Positions 25,731-34,559 of a DNA stretch of 64,000 bases are shown here, piece after piece. A program made the position numbers and the translations under genes. A model generated the notes under the pieces. It was given only the letters and a program-made list of their open reading frames with translations, searched no databases and had not been told where the DNA came from. The DNA comes from CAIMUX01 sp964473865. GTDB taxonomy: Bacteria > Eisenbacteria > RBG-16-71-46 > CAIMUX01. Within the stretch, counting starts at the first letter, position 1; each line of letters begins with the position of its first letter. The stretch lies in assembly GCA_964473865.1 (NCBI GenBank), contig CAYYQN010000007.1, forward strand, positions 81,115 to 145,114, written 5' to 3'.

Positions 25731-26817
25731 AAGAAGTCCCCACGGCCCGCGCCGCCTGGACGATCTGCGAGTCGGGGTCCACGCGCCGCAGGCGGCTGAC
25801 CGCCTCTTCGAGCGTCACCGAGTCGATCGCGGTGCCATGAATGCTGACCATCCGGCCGTGCTGTCCGGCCGCGACCAGTCGGACCGCCTCCACGCCGAAG
25901 CGGGTGGCCAGGAGCCGGTCATAGGCCGTGGGAGAGCCTCCGCGCTGCAGATGGCCGAGCACGGTGGTGCGCGCTTCGCGTTCGAGCCGCTGCTCCAGCT
26001 GCTCGGCCACCCAGCGGCCGATCCCGCCGAGCCGCACCGAATCGGTGGAGTCCTCGATCCGGCGCTCCACCATCATCGTGCCTCCCTTGGGAGCAGCCCC
26101 CTCCGCGACCACTACCACGGCGAAGTCCCGCCCGCGATAGCCCCGCTCCCGGATCGCCTGCGCCACCTTCTCGATGTCGAACGGGATCTCCGGTATCAGG
26201 ATGACATCGCCGCCGCCCGCCATTCCCGCTTCGAGCGCAATCCAACCGGCATAGCGGCCCATCAGTTCCAGGACCATGAGCCGGTGATGGCTGTCCGCCG
26301 TGGTGTGAAGCTTGTCGGCGGCCTCGGTAGCGGTGGCCAGAGCGGAGTCGAAGCCGAACGTCACATCGGTCGCGTCCAGGTCGTTGTCGATCGTCTTCGG
26401 CACTCCCACCACCGGCAGCCCCTTCTTCGAGAGCTCATAGGCGATGTTCAGGCTGCCGTCTCCCCCGACGACAATCAGCAGCTCCAGACCGCGCCGTTGC
26501 GCGTTCTTGAGGGCCTGATCGGAAAGGTCCCGGTAACTCACCTCTCCCCCCTCGTGCACCGGGACGCGGAAGGGGTTGTCTTTGTTCGAGGAACCGAGGA
26601 TCGTCCCGCCGCGAGCCAGGATCCCGCTGACATCGTCGCTGGACAGCGGGCGCATCCGGTCGTTGATGAGGCCGCCATAGCCGTTCTCGATGCCGACCAC
26701 GTCGATTCCGTATTCGAATCGGCAGGTCTTGACGACGGCCCGAATCACGCCGTTGAGTCCCGGGCAGTCGCCCCCGCCCGTCAAGATGCCGATCCGCCGA
26801 AACTTCGATTCCTTCAA
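25720..26817 (-). CDS. pfkA: 6-phosphofructokinase (ATP or PPi donor unresolved)
   Basis: Phosphofructokinase family enzyme, 365 residues, phosphorylating fructose 6-phosphate in glycolysis. Motifs: GILTGGGDCPGLNGVIRAVV, GGDGS, PKTIDND, MGRYAGW and the late AEGAAP. Gly in GGDGS points to ATP, whereas Lys in PKTIDND is typical of pyrophosphate-dependent enzymes; mixed types exist, so the donor cannot be read off. The TTG at 26817 is chosen because GGGAGG lies 7 bases upstream and it places GILTGGG near residue 10. That binding site overlaps the stop of the methyltransferase gene. Confidence 0.94.
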   Translation of the reverse strand: MKESKFRRIGILTGGGDCPGLNGVIRAVVKTCRFEYGIDVVGIENGYGGLINDRMRPLSSDDVSGILARGGTILGSSNKDNPFRVPVHEGGEVSYRDLSDQALKNAQRRGLELLIVVGGDGSLNIAYELSKKGLPVVGVPKTIDNDLDATDVTFGFDSALATATEAADKLHTTADSHHRLMVLELMGRYAGWIALEAGMAGGGDVILIPEIPFDIEKVAQAIRERGYRGRDFAVVVVAEGAAPKGGTMMVERRIEDSTDSVRLGGIGRWVAEQLEQRLEREARTTVLGHLQRGGSPTAYDRLLATRFGVEAVRLVAAGQHGRMVSIHGTAIDSVTLEEAVSRLRRVDPDSQIVQAARAVGTSFGD

Positions 26818-26821
26818 GCCG

Positions 26822-27826
26822 TCACCTCCCGCCCGCCTGCTTCCCGCGGACGCACGTCCCCTCGGCGCGCGACTCCCTCTCTTCTGTCGGACGCACCGCC
26901 ACCGCCCGCAACCGATCGCCGCCCCGGTTGCAGAAGAAGGCGGTGCCATGCGCCAGCACCTGCAAGAGCATCTTTCCGCTGTTTTCGACCGCCGACCCGC
27001 GTAACCCCATCTTTCCGAGCGGGACCGCCGACTGCCGCACCGCATCCACCCGGAACCCGCTTCGCTCCAGCATCGCCCGCAAGGATCTCGGGGTGTACTC
27101 ATAGAGGTGATACGGGGGGAGGGTCAGCGTCTTGATCTGCCCGCGCGCGCGGTAGAGCGCCAGACCGAGGCGGGCCGAGAGCAGGTTCAGCGTCGACGGC
27201 ACCGCCACGATCACGGTCCCTCCCGGGACCAACGAGCACCAGACCGCCGTGAGAGCCTCCCGCGGGCGCGGCAGATGCTCCAGCACATCTCCAAGGAATA
27301 CGGCATCGAACCTCTCCCGCGGCAGGCTCCCGGGGGTCAGCGGGCCCACGGTCACCTCCAGGCCCAGGACCTCCCGAGCATGGCGGGCGGCGAACTCCGA
27401 CACTTCCAGACCGTGGACTTCCCATCCCCGAGAGCGCATCTCCGCAAGAAAGAAGCCCGGCCCGCACCCGATTTCACAGAAGCGCCCGCGCCAGCCGGGT
27501 CTGGGGCGCAGCAGCCTATCCATTCCGGCCGCCGCGCGCCGTCGGCCCCGTGATCCGGCGGCCGCCAGCTCCATGTAGGAACGCTTCCCATGGGCGCCCA
27601 CGGTGTCGGTGCATTGGGTGAAGTATTCCTCGGCATAGAGCGAAGCGATCTCGTCGTCTGACGGCAGCGGATGGACCCGCGCCAGCCCACACTTCGGACA
27701 GCCGACCCCCACGAGCAGCCGCTCGCGGAATCGATACCCGAACGGCAGGACCTGCGACGACCGGTGCCCGCAGAGCGGACAGGCGGCCTCCAGAACCTGG
27801 CCGGGCTTCGGCTGAAGATCATCCAT
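26822..27826 (-). CDS. Zinc-ribbon SAM-dependent methyltransferase
   Basis: 334-residue class I methyltransferase of the Methyltransf_23 group. An N-terminal zinc ribbon (CPLCGH...CPKCG, about 16-44) precedes the Rossmann domain, with motif I FCEIGCGPGFFLAEM and the later FDAVFLGDVLEHLPRP. Such zinc-ribbon enzymes often methylate sugars or small metabolites; the substrate is unknown. The ATG at 27826 is taken as start. It is followed directly by pfkA, whose ribosome-binding site lies in its last codons. Confidence 0.85.
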   Translation of the reverse strand: MDDLQPKPGQVLEAACPLCGHRSSQVLPFGYRFRERLLVGVGCPKCGLARVHPLPSDDEIASLYAEEYFTQCTDTVGAHGKRSYMELAAAGSRGRRRAAAGMDRLLRPRPGWRGRFCEIGCGPGFFLAEMRSRGWEVHGLEVSEFAARHAREVLGLEVTVGPLTPGSLPRERFDAVFLGDVLEHLPRPREALTAVWCSLVPGGTVIVAVPSTLNLLSARLGLALYRARGQIKTLTLPPYHLYEYTPRSLRAMLERSGFRVDAVRQSAVPLGKMGLRGSAVENSGKMLLQVLAHGTAFFCNRGGDRLRAVAVRPTEERESRAEGTCVRGKQAGGR

Positions 27827-27986
27827 GCGGGCCTTGACTTCCCTGCATCCCAGGTAGTTGACGACCAGGCGAGCGTATCGACGCGACCCATGGGCGTCAA
27901 CCGCCGTGGAGTCATCGGTCCGGCCGCGGCGGTCCGTCGTCCGCCGCGGCGGCTTCGGGCGGGCGCCACCTTGCCGGGATGTCCGC

Positions 27987-28025
27987 CCGGGAGTAGTGTC
28001 TGGCGAGCGAAATCGGCACTCCCGG
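27987..28025. promoter_or_regulatory. Inverted repeat upstream of the AAA+/metH pair
   Basis: CCGGGAGT (27987-27994) and its exact complement ACTCCCGG (28018-28025) are separated by 23 bases, ending 34 bases before the AAA+ gene in the 233-base divergent spacer. This could be an operator or an RNA hairpin in the leader of the downstream pair. No convincing promoter hexamers or riboswitch motif were seen here. Confidence 0.35.
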
Positions 28026-28059
28026 CAGGACTCCAGACGCTTCGACGGAGGCACCAACG

Positions 28060-29139
28060 GTGGCACGGAAGGACTCGAGCCGGGCAGCCGGCAAGGCGGG
28101 ATCGAAGAGCGCTCCCCGGCGCGCCCGGAAGGCGGCGCCCACCCCCTCGAAGCGGAAGGCGGCCAGGAAGCCCGGCGGGAAACCGGCCCGGAAGGCCGGC
28201 GCCGCCCCGCGAGCAAGCGCCGAACGAGCCCGCCGCCTGCTCAAGCTCGAAGAGACGATGCAGCGGCGCGTCATCGGGAAGGACGAGGCCGTCTCCCGGA
28301 TCGCCCGCGTCGTCCGCGTGCGAATGGCGAGTCTCGACTTCCGCCCCGACCGGCCCCGCGGCTCGTTCCTGCTCGTCGGACCCAGCGGCGTCGGCAAGAA
28401 CGAACTGGCCTATGCCCTGGCCGAAGCTCTCTATGGCAGCGAGGAGCCGATTGTCTCGATCGACCTGGCCGAGATCGCCGAGGAAGGCGACCTGGCCAAG
28501 CTCGGCGTCTCCCTGGTCCCGGGCGCCGCAGACCAGGTGATGGAGGGATTGCTGACCTCCCCGGTACGCAGCAACCCGGAGGCCGTCGTCCTGTTCCGCG
28601 GTCTGGAACGGGCCCACGCTTCGTTCCAGCCGATTCTCCAACAGATCCTCGAGCGGGGCCGTCTCGACGACATCGCCGGAGCGGTCGACTTCTCGCACAC
28701 CGTGATCTTCGTGACCACGCGTCCCCGACGCGAGGATGCGCCGGCCGCCGAGATCGGGTTCACCCGCGGGGGCGGACCGGCCGCGGAACTCCTGCACAAG
28801 CGCCTGGAGCGCAGCATCGCCACCGACCTGCTGGACAACTTCAACGAGATCATCGAAGTCCCGCCCCTGACGCCGGAGGACGTCCGGCGGATCGCGCGCT
28901 ACAAGGTGGAGGCGATCCTGAGCCGCCTGCGGCGCAAGAAGCGCCGAATCGAAGTGTCGGACGAGGTCTATACGGCGTTCCTCCCCGAGGAGGAGATCCA
29001 ACGCGAGGGCGTGGCGATCCTTCACCGCAGCCTGGAGGACCGGCTGTTCAATCCGCTCGCGGTCTACCTGCTGTCCCACACGGGAGCCGGTCGCATCCGG
29101 GTGGAGATCGACCGCGGCTCGCTGCGGATCCGGGAATAG
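28060..29139 (+). CDS. Degenerate ClpB/ClpA-type AAA+ domain protein with histone-like tail
   Basis: 359-residue protein. Residues 1-57 are a Lys/Arg/Ala/Pro-rich tail resembling bacterial histone H1-like tails. Residues about 60-350 align end to end with a single AAA+ D2 module of ClpB. The Walker A Lys is kept (GPSGVGKN, 107-114) but the next residue is Asn, not Thr/Ser. The Walker B DE pair is replaced by Arg-Gly (LFRGLERAH, 178-186). The sensor-1 Asn is replaced by Thr (FVTT), the arginine-finger position reads NFNE, sensor-2 GAR reads GVA, and no aromatic pore loop is visible. ATP hydrolysis is therefore unlikely; a binding or scaffold role is inferred. The GTG start lies after a weak binding site. 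It ends 7 bases before the metH fusion, so the two are almost certainly co-expressed. Confidence 0.8.
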   Translation: MARKDSSRAAGKAGSKSAPRRARKAAPTPSKRKAARKPGGKPARKAGAAPRASAERARRLLKLEETMQRRVIGKDEAVSRIARVVRVRMASLDFRPDRPRGSFLLVGPSGVGKNELAYALAEALYGSEEPIVSIDLAEIAEEGDLAKLGVSLVPGAADQVMEGLLTSPVRSNPEAVVLFRGLERAHASFQPILQQILERGRLDDIAGAVDFSHTVIFVTTRPRREDAPAAEIGFTRGGGPAAELLHKRLERSIATDLLDNFNEIIEVPPLTPEDVRRIARYKVEAILSRLRRKKRRIEVSDEVYTAFLPEEEIQREGVAILHRSLEDRLFNPLAVYLLSHTGAGRIRVEIDRGSLRIRE

Positions 29140-29146
29140 GGCACCG

Positions 29147-32100
29147 ATGCCAGGAATGACGCCGGGCAGACGGTTCCAGCCGGCCTATTACAGCTTCCGG
29201 CGGCGGAGCGCGGGAGAGCGGCTTCTCGCCCTGGTGGAGCGGCAGGCCAAGGGCCTCGCCTTCGGCTGCCGGATGTGCGGCAACTGCCTGCTGCAGGAGA
29301 CCGCGTTCATCTGTCCGATGGAGTGCCCCAAGGGTCTGCGCAACGGCCCCTGCGGCGGGTCGACGCCCGAAGGGTGCTACGTCGATCCCAGCCGGCCGTG
29401 CATCTGGCATCGCATCTACGAGCGGGCCGAACGGATGGGGCGCAGCTCCCGCCTGATGGAGGTCCTGCCTCCGCTCGACTGGTCGCGCGTGGGCGCGGAT
29501 ACCTGGGCCGAAGTCTGCACGCGGGCCCGCCGGCGCGGCGCCGGCCGGGCTCTGGCCAGCTTCTTCGGCACCCGGGCGGCGAGGGCGGCCTTCTGGGACG
29601 GCCTGTTCGCCGAGATCCGGCAGCCGGAGTGGTGGCGAGGCGATGACCGGGCGCACCCGGCGCCGCCGCACCCGCCGGCTTCGCGGCTCGAAGAGAAGCT
29701 CGCGGCCGGGCAGTTCGTCGTGACCGCCGAAGTCGCGCCGCCGCTATCGGTGGCCCCGGACGAGCTGATCCGGACCCTGCAGCTTCTGAAGAGCTACATC
29801 GATGCCGCCAACTTCACCGACAACCCGTCGGCCACGCCGCGCATGTCCTCGCTGGCCTGCTCGACGATCGCGGTCGCCCAGGGGGTGGAGCCGGTGATGC
29901 AGATCGCCGCGCGGGACCGCACGCGCATGGGCCTGCAAGCCGAGATCCTGGGCGCCGCCGCGCTCGGCATCCGCAACGTTCTCTGCCTGACCGGGGACCA
30001 CTCGACTCTGGGGCCCGCGCCCACCGGACGCATGGACATCTGGGACCTCGACTCGATCCAGATGCTCTGGATCCTGCGGAGGATGCGCGACGAACGGCAG
30101 TACCTCGACGGCCGCCCCCTGCGGAATCCGCCGCGGCTCTTCCTGGGCGCGGCCGCTTCCCCCTGCGCCTCGACCCCGCGGATCCAGGCGCTGCGCGAAC
30201 TGAAGAAGGCGCACGCCGGCGCGCAGTTCTTCCAGAGCAATCTCGTCTACGACGTCGACGCCTTCGAGCAGTACCTCGAGGCCCTCGACCAGAACGGCAC
30301 CCTGGCCCTGGCGCCGTTTCTGGTCGGAATCACTCCGGTGCGCAGCGCGCGCGCGGCGCAGGCCATGGCGCTGGTGCCCGGAGTGAAGATCCCTTCTTCG
30401 CTCATCTCCCGGCTCGAGCGCTCTCGCGACCCGAAGGAAGAAGGGGTCCAGATCGCCCTCGAGATCCTGGACCGGATCAAGCGCCTGCCGGGTGTGGCGG
30501 GGGCGCACCTCATGGCGGTGGGTTGGGAGCTCATCGTTCCGAGGCTGGTGCGGGAAGCGGGACTGAAGGAGCTGCCCGCCGGGGCGGGCGCGAGGTCGGA
30601 AGTGAGCGCCGGCGCGGGAGTGGGCGCGGTCGACGGTGGCGGCGGCGTTCCCGGAGCCGACATCGGCGGCGCCGGCGGCACAACCCATCTGCGCGGCCTC
30701 CCCACCTTCGCCGACCGACCGACGGAATTCGCCGATCGCCGTTATCTGGATCTGCTCTCCCGGAAGGTCGCGGTCTTCGACGGCGCCATGGGAACCAGCA
30801 TCCAGCAGCTCCGGCTGGAGGCGGCCGACTTCGGAGGCGAACGCTATGTGGGCTGCAACGACTACCTGGTTCTGCAGAAGCCGGAGGCGATCGCGGCCAT
30901 CCACGCGTCATTCCTGGAAGCCGGCTGCGACGTGATCGAGACGTGCACCTTCCGCGCCAACCGGCTGACCATGGCCGAGTACGGACTCCAGGACGAGGCG
31001 CCCGCCATCAATCGCGCCGCCGCCGTGCTGGCGCGGGAGGTGGCCGACCGCTTCGGCGCGGAAGGCCGGCACCGATTCGTGGCCGGATCGATGGGGCCCA
31101 GCGGCAAGCTTCCCGGCTCGTCCGATCCGGATCTCTCCGACGTCTCCTTTCCCGAGCTTGCCGATGTCTTCCGGGAGCAGGCCGAGGCGCTGATCGCCGG
31201 AGGCTGCGACCTGCTCCTCCTCGAGACGTCGCAGGACCTGCTCGAGGTCAAGGCGGCCATCCTCGGGATCCAGCACGCCTTCGCGCGGACGGGCCGCAAG
31301 ATCCCGCTGCAGGTGCAGGTCACGCTGGACGCCAACGGCCGCATGCTCCTCGGAACCGACATCGCCGCGGTCCTGGCCTCGCTCGAACGGATGCCGGTCG
31401 ACGTGCTGGGTCTCAACTGCTCCACCGGGCCCGAACCGATGCGGGCGCCGCTGGCCTACCTGGGAGAGAACTCGTCACGGCCGATCTCCTGTCTGCCCAA
31501 CGCCGGACTGCCGGTCAACGTCAACGGCGAGGCGGTCTATCCGCTCGCTCCCGAGGAGTTCGCCCGGGAGCTTGTCGACTTCGTGGAGCGCTTCGGCCTG
31601 AACGCCGTGGGCGGCTGCTGCGGCACCACCCCGGAGCACACTCGCCGGCTCGCGGAGGCGCTGTCCGGGCGGTCGCCGCGGCCCCGGACGCAACCGCCGA
31701 AGGCGCTGGTCGCCTCGGGAATGACGGCGGTCAGCCTCACCCAGGACCCTCCGCCCATGCTGATCGGCGAGCGATTGAACGCCCAGGGCAGCAAGAAGAT
31801 GAAAGAGCTGCTCCTGGCCGAGGACCTGGACGGGATCGCCGCGCTGGGACGCGAGCAGATCGCGGGCGGAGCGCACACTCTCGACATCTGCATGGCCATG
31901 ACCGAGCGGCGGGACGAGGCCTACCTGATGTCCCGCGTGGTGCGCACCCTCAGCCAGACCGCGGAGGCGCCGCTCGTCATCGACACCACCGAGGCGGAGG
32001 TCCTGGAAGCCGCGCTTCTGGCGGCACCCGGTCGGATCATCGTGAATGCGGTGAACATGGAGAACGGGCGCGATCGCCTCGACCGCATGCTCCCGTTGAT

Positions 32101-34453
32101 CCGCGACTTCGGCGCAGCGACCATCGCCCTCACCATCGACGAATCGGGAATGGCTCGCACCGCCGAGCGCAAGCTGGCCGTCGCGCAGCGGATCCACGAG
32201 ATCGCCACCCGGGAATACGGCCTGCTTCCCGACGCCCTCATCTTCGATGCCTTGACCTTCACGCTGGCCACGGGCGATGCCGAGAGCGCGAACACCGCGG
32301 TGGAGACGCTCGAGGGGATCCGGGCCATCAAGGCGGCGCTCCCCGGCACCCTGGCCTCGCTCGGCGTGTCCAATGTCTCCTACGGGTTCAAGCCCGCGGC
32401 CCGGGCGGTGCTGAACAGCGTCTTTCTCCACCATGCCGTACGCGCCGGGCTCGACATGGCGATTGTCAACCCCAAGCAGATCACGCCCTATGCGGAGGTC
32501 CCGCCGGAACCGCGGGAGCTGGCGGAGGATCTGTTGCTCAATCGCCGGCCCGACGCGGCCGCGCGCTTCATCCGCTTCTACGAGGGGGTGAAGACCGCGG
32601 CGGCGGCCGTCTCCGATCCGACGACCGGGCTGACTCCACCCGAGCGGCTGCGCTGGCGCGTCGGGCATCGCCAGCCGGAAGGGATCGAGCGAGACCTCGA
32701 TGCCAGCGTGGGCGCCTTGGTGGCGGCGCGCGGCGGCCCCGCCGACTTCGCCACGCAACCGGACTACCGGTATCCCAACGCCGTCACCACGGCGGCGGCC
32801 GTCGAGGTCTTGAACGGCACGCTCCTGCCCGCCATGAAGGAGGTCGGCGATCGTTTCGGATCGGGGGAGCTGATCCTGCCGTTCGTCCTGCAATCCGCCG
32901 AGGTGATGAAGAAGGCGGTGGGGCACCTGGGCCGCTACCTGGAGAAGACGGAGGGCTTGAGCAAGGGAACGGTGGTCCTGGCTACCGTCTACGGCGATGT
33001 GCATGACATCGGCAAGAATCTGATCCGGACGATCCTGGCCAACAACGGCTATGCGGTACAGGACCTCGGCAAGCAGGTCCCGGTGAACGCGATTGTCGAC
33101 GCGGCCGTGGAATGCCGCGCTGACGCCATCGGCCTGTCCGCCCTTCTGGTCTCGACGTCGCGCCAGATGCCGCTGGTCGTGCAGGAGCTCGATCGGCGCG
33201 GGCTGGCAATCCCGGTCCTGGTCGGAGGCGCAGCGATCAACCGCGAGTTCGGCCGGGAGATCGGCGTGGTGGAAGGAGGGCGCGCGTACGCCGGAGGCGT
33301 CCACTACTGCAAGGACGCCTTCGAGGGGCTCGCCTGCGTCGGGCGGCTGACGGAGGAGGCAGCGCGGCGACCGGGTTCGGCGCCACCCCCACCCGCCAGG
33401 ACTCAGCCGGCGCCCGGAGTCGCCTCCCCGGCCGCCTCCCCCGGGACCACTGCGGCCGTCGCCGGAGTCGCCTCCTCGGCCGCCTCTCCCGGGACCGTTC
33501 AGGCCGCCGCCTCTGTCACCGCTCAGGCCACGGCTCGAGTCGCACCCGCGTCCGCGATCGTGGCTCGCCGCGAAGACGTTCCTACTCCTCCCTTCTGGGG
33601 CCCGCGGACCGTGGCTTCGATGCCGCTGGACGAGGTCTTCGCACTCCTGGACGAGAAGAAGCTCTTCCGCTTGTCCTGGGGCGCGAAGAACAAGACCGGC
33701 GCGGAGTGGGAGACGCTGCACCGGGAGTTCTCCCGGCGGCTGCAAGAGATGAAGACCGCGGCACTCCGCAAGGGCTGGTTTGCGCCGAAGGGGATCTACG
33801 GCTACTTCCCGGTGGTGGCGGATGGGAACGATCTGGTCGTTCTGGACGGGCCGGATGCGCCCTCGGGCCTGGATGGCGGCTCCCGTGGCGGAGCACCCAC
33901 GGTCCGCGAGAGTGTGGCGCAGCGCAACGCCTCCGCGCCTCCCCGAAGCCCCGTATCTCGGAACGGCCGGGCATCTGGGAGTGAGACCCCGCCCCGGATC
34001 CGCTTCACCTTCCCCCGCCAGCCAGCGGACGAACGACTTTGTCTCGCCGACTACTTCCTGCCGGCCGGCTCACCGCAACCCGATGTCGCCGCCGTGCAGG
34101 TCGTGACGGTCGGCGGCAATGTGAGCGGACGCTTCGACGCCATGGACGCGCGAGATGAATACAGCGAGGCGTACTTCTTCCACGGCCTGGCGGTGCAGAC
34201 CGCCGAGGCGGCCACCCTCCATCTGTTCGCGCGCATCCAGAAGGAGCTCGGCCTTCCCCCGGAGCGGGGCACGCGATACGCCTGGGGATACGGGGCACTG
34301 CCCGACGTCACGGAACATCGCAAGGTCTTCGCCTTGCTGCCGGCAGAAGCGGAACTGGGTCTCACGCTGACCTCGGCCGGACAGCTCGTGCCGGAGCACT
34401 CGACGGCGGCGTTGGTGGTGCATCATCCGGAAGCGAAGTACTTTCGGACGTGA
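29147..34453 (+). CDS. metH: MetV-MetF-MetH fusion: methylene-THF reductase and cobalamin-dependent methionine synthase
   Basis: 1768-residue chain that would reduce methylene-THF to methyl-THF and transfer the methyl group through cobalamin to homocysteine. Domains in order: MetV-type Cys-rich module (about 35-165; Cys 41, 44, 47, 56, 60, 69, 77, 85); MetF reductase (about 178-475); Gly/Ala linker (476-525); homocysteine methyltransferase (about 532-840; zinc ligands Cys758, 823, 824); pterin domain (about 868-1150); cobalamin cap (about 1205-1272) and cobalamin domain (about 1273-1400; DVHDIG with His1286 as cobalt ligand); Ala/Pro/Thr linker (1408-1475); AdoMet activation domain (about 1478-1768) ending in the family-typical HHPEAKYF. 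The activation domain carries a Gly/Ser-rich insertion at about 1566-1615. MetH alone is about 1230 residues, and full MetH fused to both reductase modules is unusual. MetV suggests an iron-sulfur rather than NADH electron route (inference). Confidence 0.93.
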   Translation: MPGMTPGRRFQPAYYSFRRRSAGERLLALVERQAKGLAFGCRMCGNCLLQETAFICPMECPKGLRNGPCGGSTPEGCYVDPSRPCIWHRIYERAERMGRSSRLMEVLPPLDWSRVGADTWAEVCTRARRRGAGRALASFFGTRAARAAFWDGLFAEIRQPEWWRGDDRAHPAPPHPPASRLEEKLAAGQFVVTAEVAPPLSVAPDELIRTLQLLKSYIDAANFTDNPSATPRMSSLACSTIAVAQGVEPVMQIAARDRTRMGLQAEILGAAALGIRNVLCLTGDHSTLGPAPTGRMDIWDLDSIQMLWILRRMRDERQYLDGRPLRNPPRLFLGAAASPCASTPRIQALRELKKAHAGAQFFQSNLVYDVDAFEQYLEALDQNGTLALAPFLVGITPVRSARAAQAMALVPGVKIPSSLISRLERSRDPKEEGVQIALEILDRIKRLPGVAGAHLMAVGWELIVPRLVREAGLKELPAGAGARSEVSAGAGVGAVDGGGGVPGADIGGAGGTTHLRGLPTFADRPTEFADRRYLDLLSRKVAVFDGAMGTSIQQLRLEAADFGGERYVGCNDYLVLQKPEAIAAIHASFLEAGCDVIETCTFRANRLTMAEYGLQDEAPAINRAAAVLAREVADRFGAEGRHRFVAGSMGPSGKLPGSSDPDLSDVSFPELADVFREQAEALIAGGCDLLLLETSQDLLEVKAAILGIQHAFARTGRKIPLQVQVTLDANGRMLLGTDIAAVLASLERMPVDVLGLNCSTGPEPMRAPLAYLGENSSRPISCLPNAGLPVNVNGEAVYPLAPEEFARELVDFVERFGLNAVGGCCGTTPEHTRRLAEALSGRSPRPRTQPPKALVASGMTAVSLTQDPPPMLIGERLNAQGSKKMKELLLAEDLDGIAALGREQIAGGAHTLDICMAMTERRDEAYLMSRVVRTLSQTAEAPLVIDTTEAEVLEAALLAAPGRIIVNAVNMENGRDRLDRMLPLIRDFGAATIALTIDESGMARTAERKLAVAQRIHEIATREYGLLPDALIFDALTFTLATGDAESANTAVETLEGIRAIKAALPGTLASLGVSNVSYGFKPAARAVLNSVFLHHAVRAGLDMAIVNPKQITPYAEVPPEPRELAEDLLLNRRPDAAARFIRFYEGVKTAAAAVSDPTTGLTPPERLRWRVGHRQPEGIERDLDASVGALVAARGGPADFATQPDYRYPNAVTTAAAVEVLNGTLLPAMKEVGDRFGSGELILPFVLQSAEVMKKAVGHLGRYLEKTEGLSKGTVVLATVYGDVHDIGKNLIRTILANNGYAVQDLGKQVPVNAIVDAAVECRADAIGLSALLVSTSRQMPLVVQELDRRGLAIPVLVGGAAINREFGREIGVVEGGRAYAGGVHYCKDAFEGLACVGRLTEEAARRPGSAPPPPARTQPAPGVASPAASPGTTAAVAGVASSAASPGTVQAAASVTAQATARVAPASAIVARREDVPTPPFWGPRTVASMPLDEVFALLDEKKLFRLSWGAKNKTGAEWETLHREFSRRLQEMKTAALRKGWFAPKGIYGYFPVVADGNDLVVLDGPDAPSGLDGGSRGGAPTVRESVAQRNASAPPRSPVSRNGRASGSETPPRIRFTFPRQPADERLCLADYFLPAGSPQPDVAAVQVVTVGGNVSGRFDAMDARDEYSEAYFFHGLAVQTAEAATLHLFARIQKELGLPPERGTRYAWGYGALPDVTEHRKVFALLPAEAELGLTLTSAGQLVPEHSTAALVVHHPEAKYFRT

Positions 34454-34478
34454 ACGCCGCCGGAGCGGTAGACCGAAA

Positions 34479-34508
34479 ACCCCGGTCCTCGATCGGGAGG
34501 ACCGGGGT
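34479..34508. terminator. Bidirectional rho-independent terminator
   Basis: A perfect 11-base stem, ACCCCGGTCCT (34479-34489) with AGGACCGGGGT (34498-34508), and an 8-base loop. On the minus strand it is followed by TTTTC; on the plus strand by a weaker CTTGCTCTC. It separates the metH fusion (+) from the Cys-rich repeat gene (-). Confidence 0.8.
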
Positions 34509-34559
34509 CTTGCTCTCCGGCAGAGCCGGCCTCAGACCGGGCTCGCTCCGGGCTCCCGA

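Noticed and set aside
27827..28059. SAM or cobalamin riboswitch upstream of the methionine synthase operon
   Set aside because: I looked for the conserved B12-box and SAM-I core sequences and saw neither; only an inverted repeat is present.
31475..33745. 756-codon minus-strand open frame opposite the metH fusion
   Set aside because: Shadow of a GC-rich coding strand; no domain, start site or neighbour supports it.
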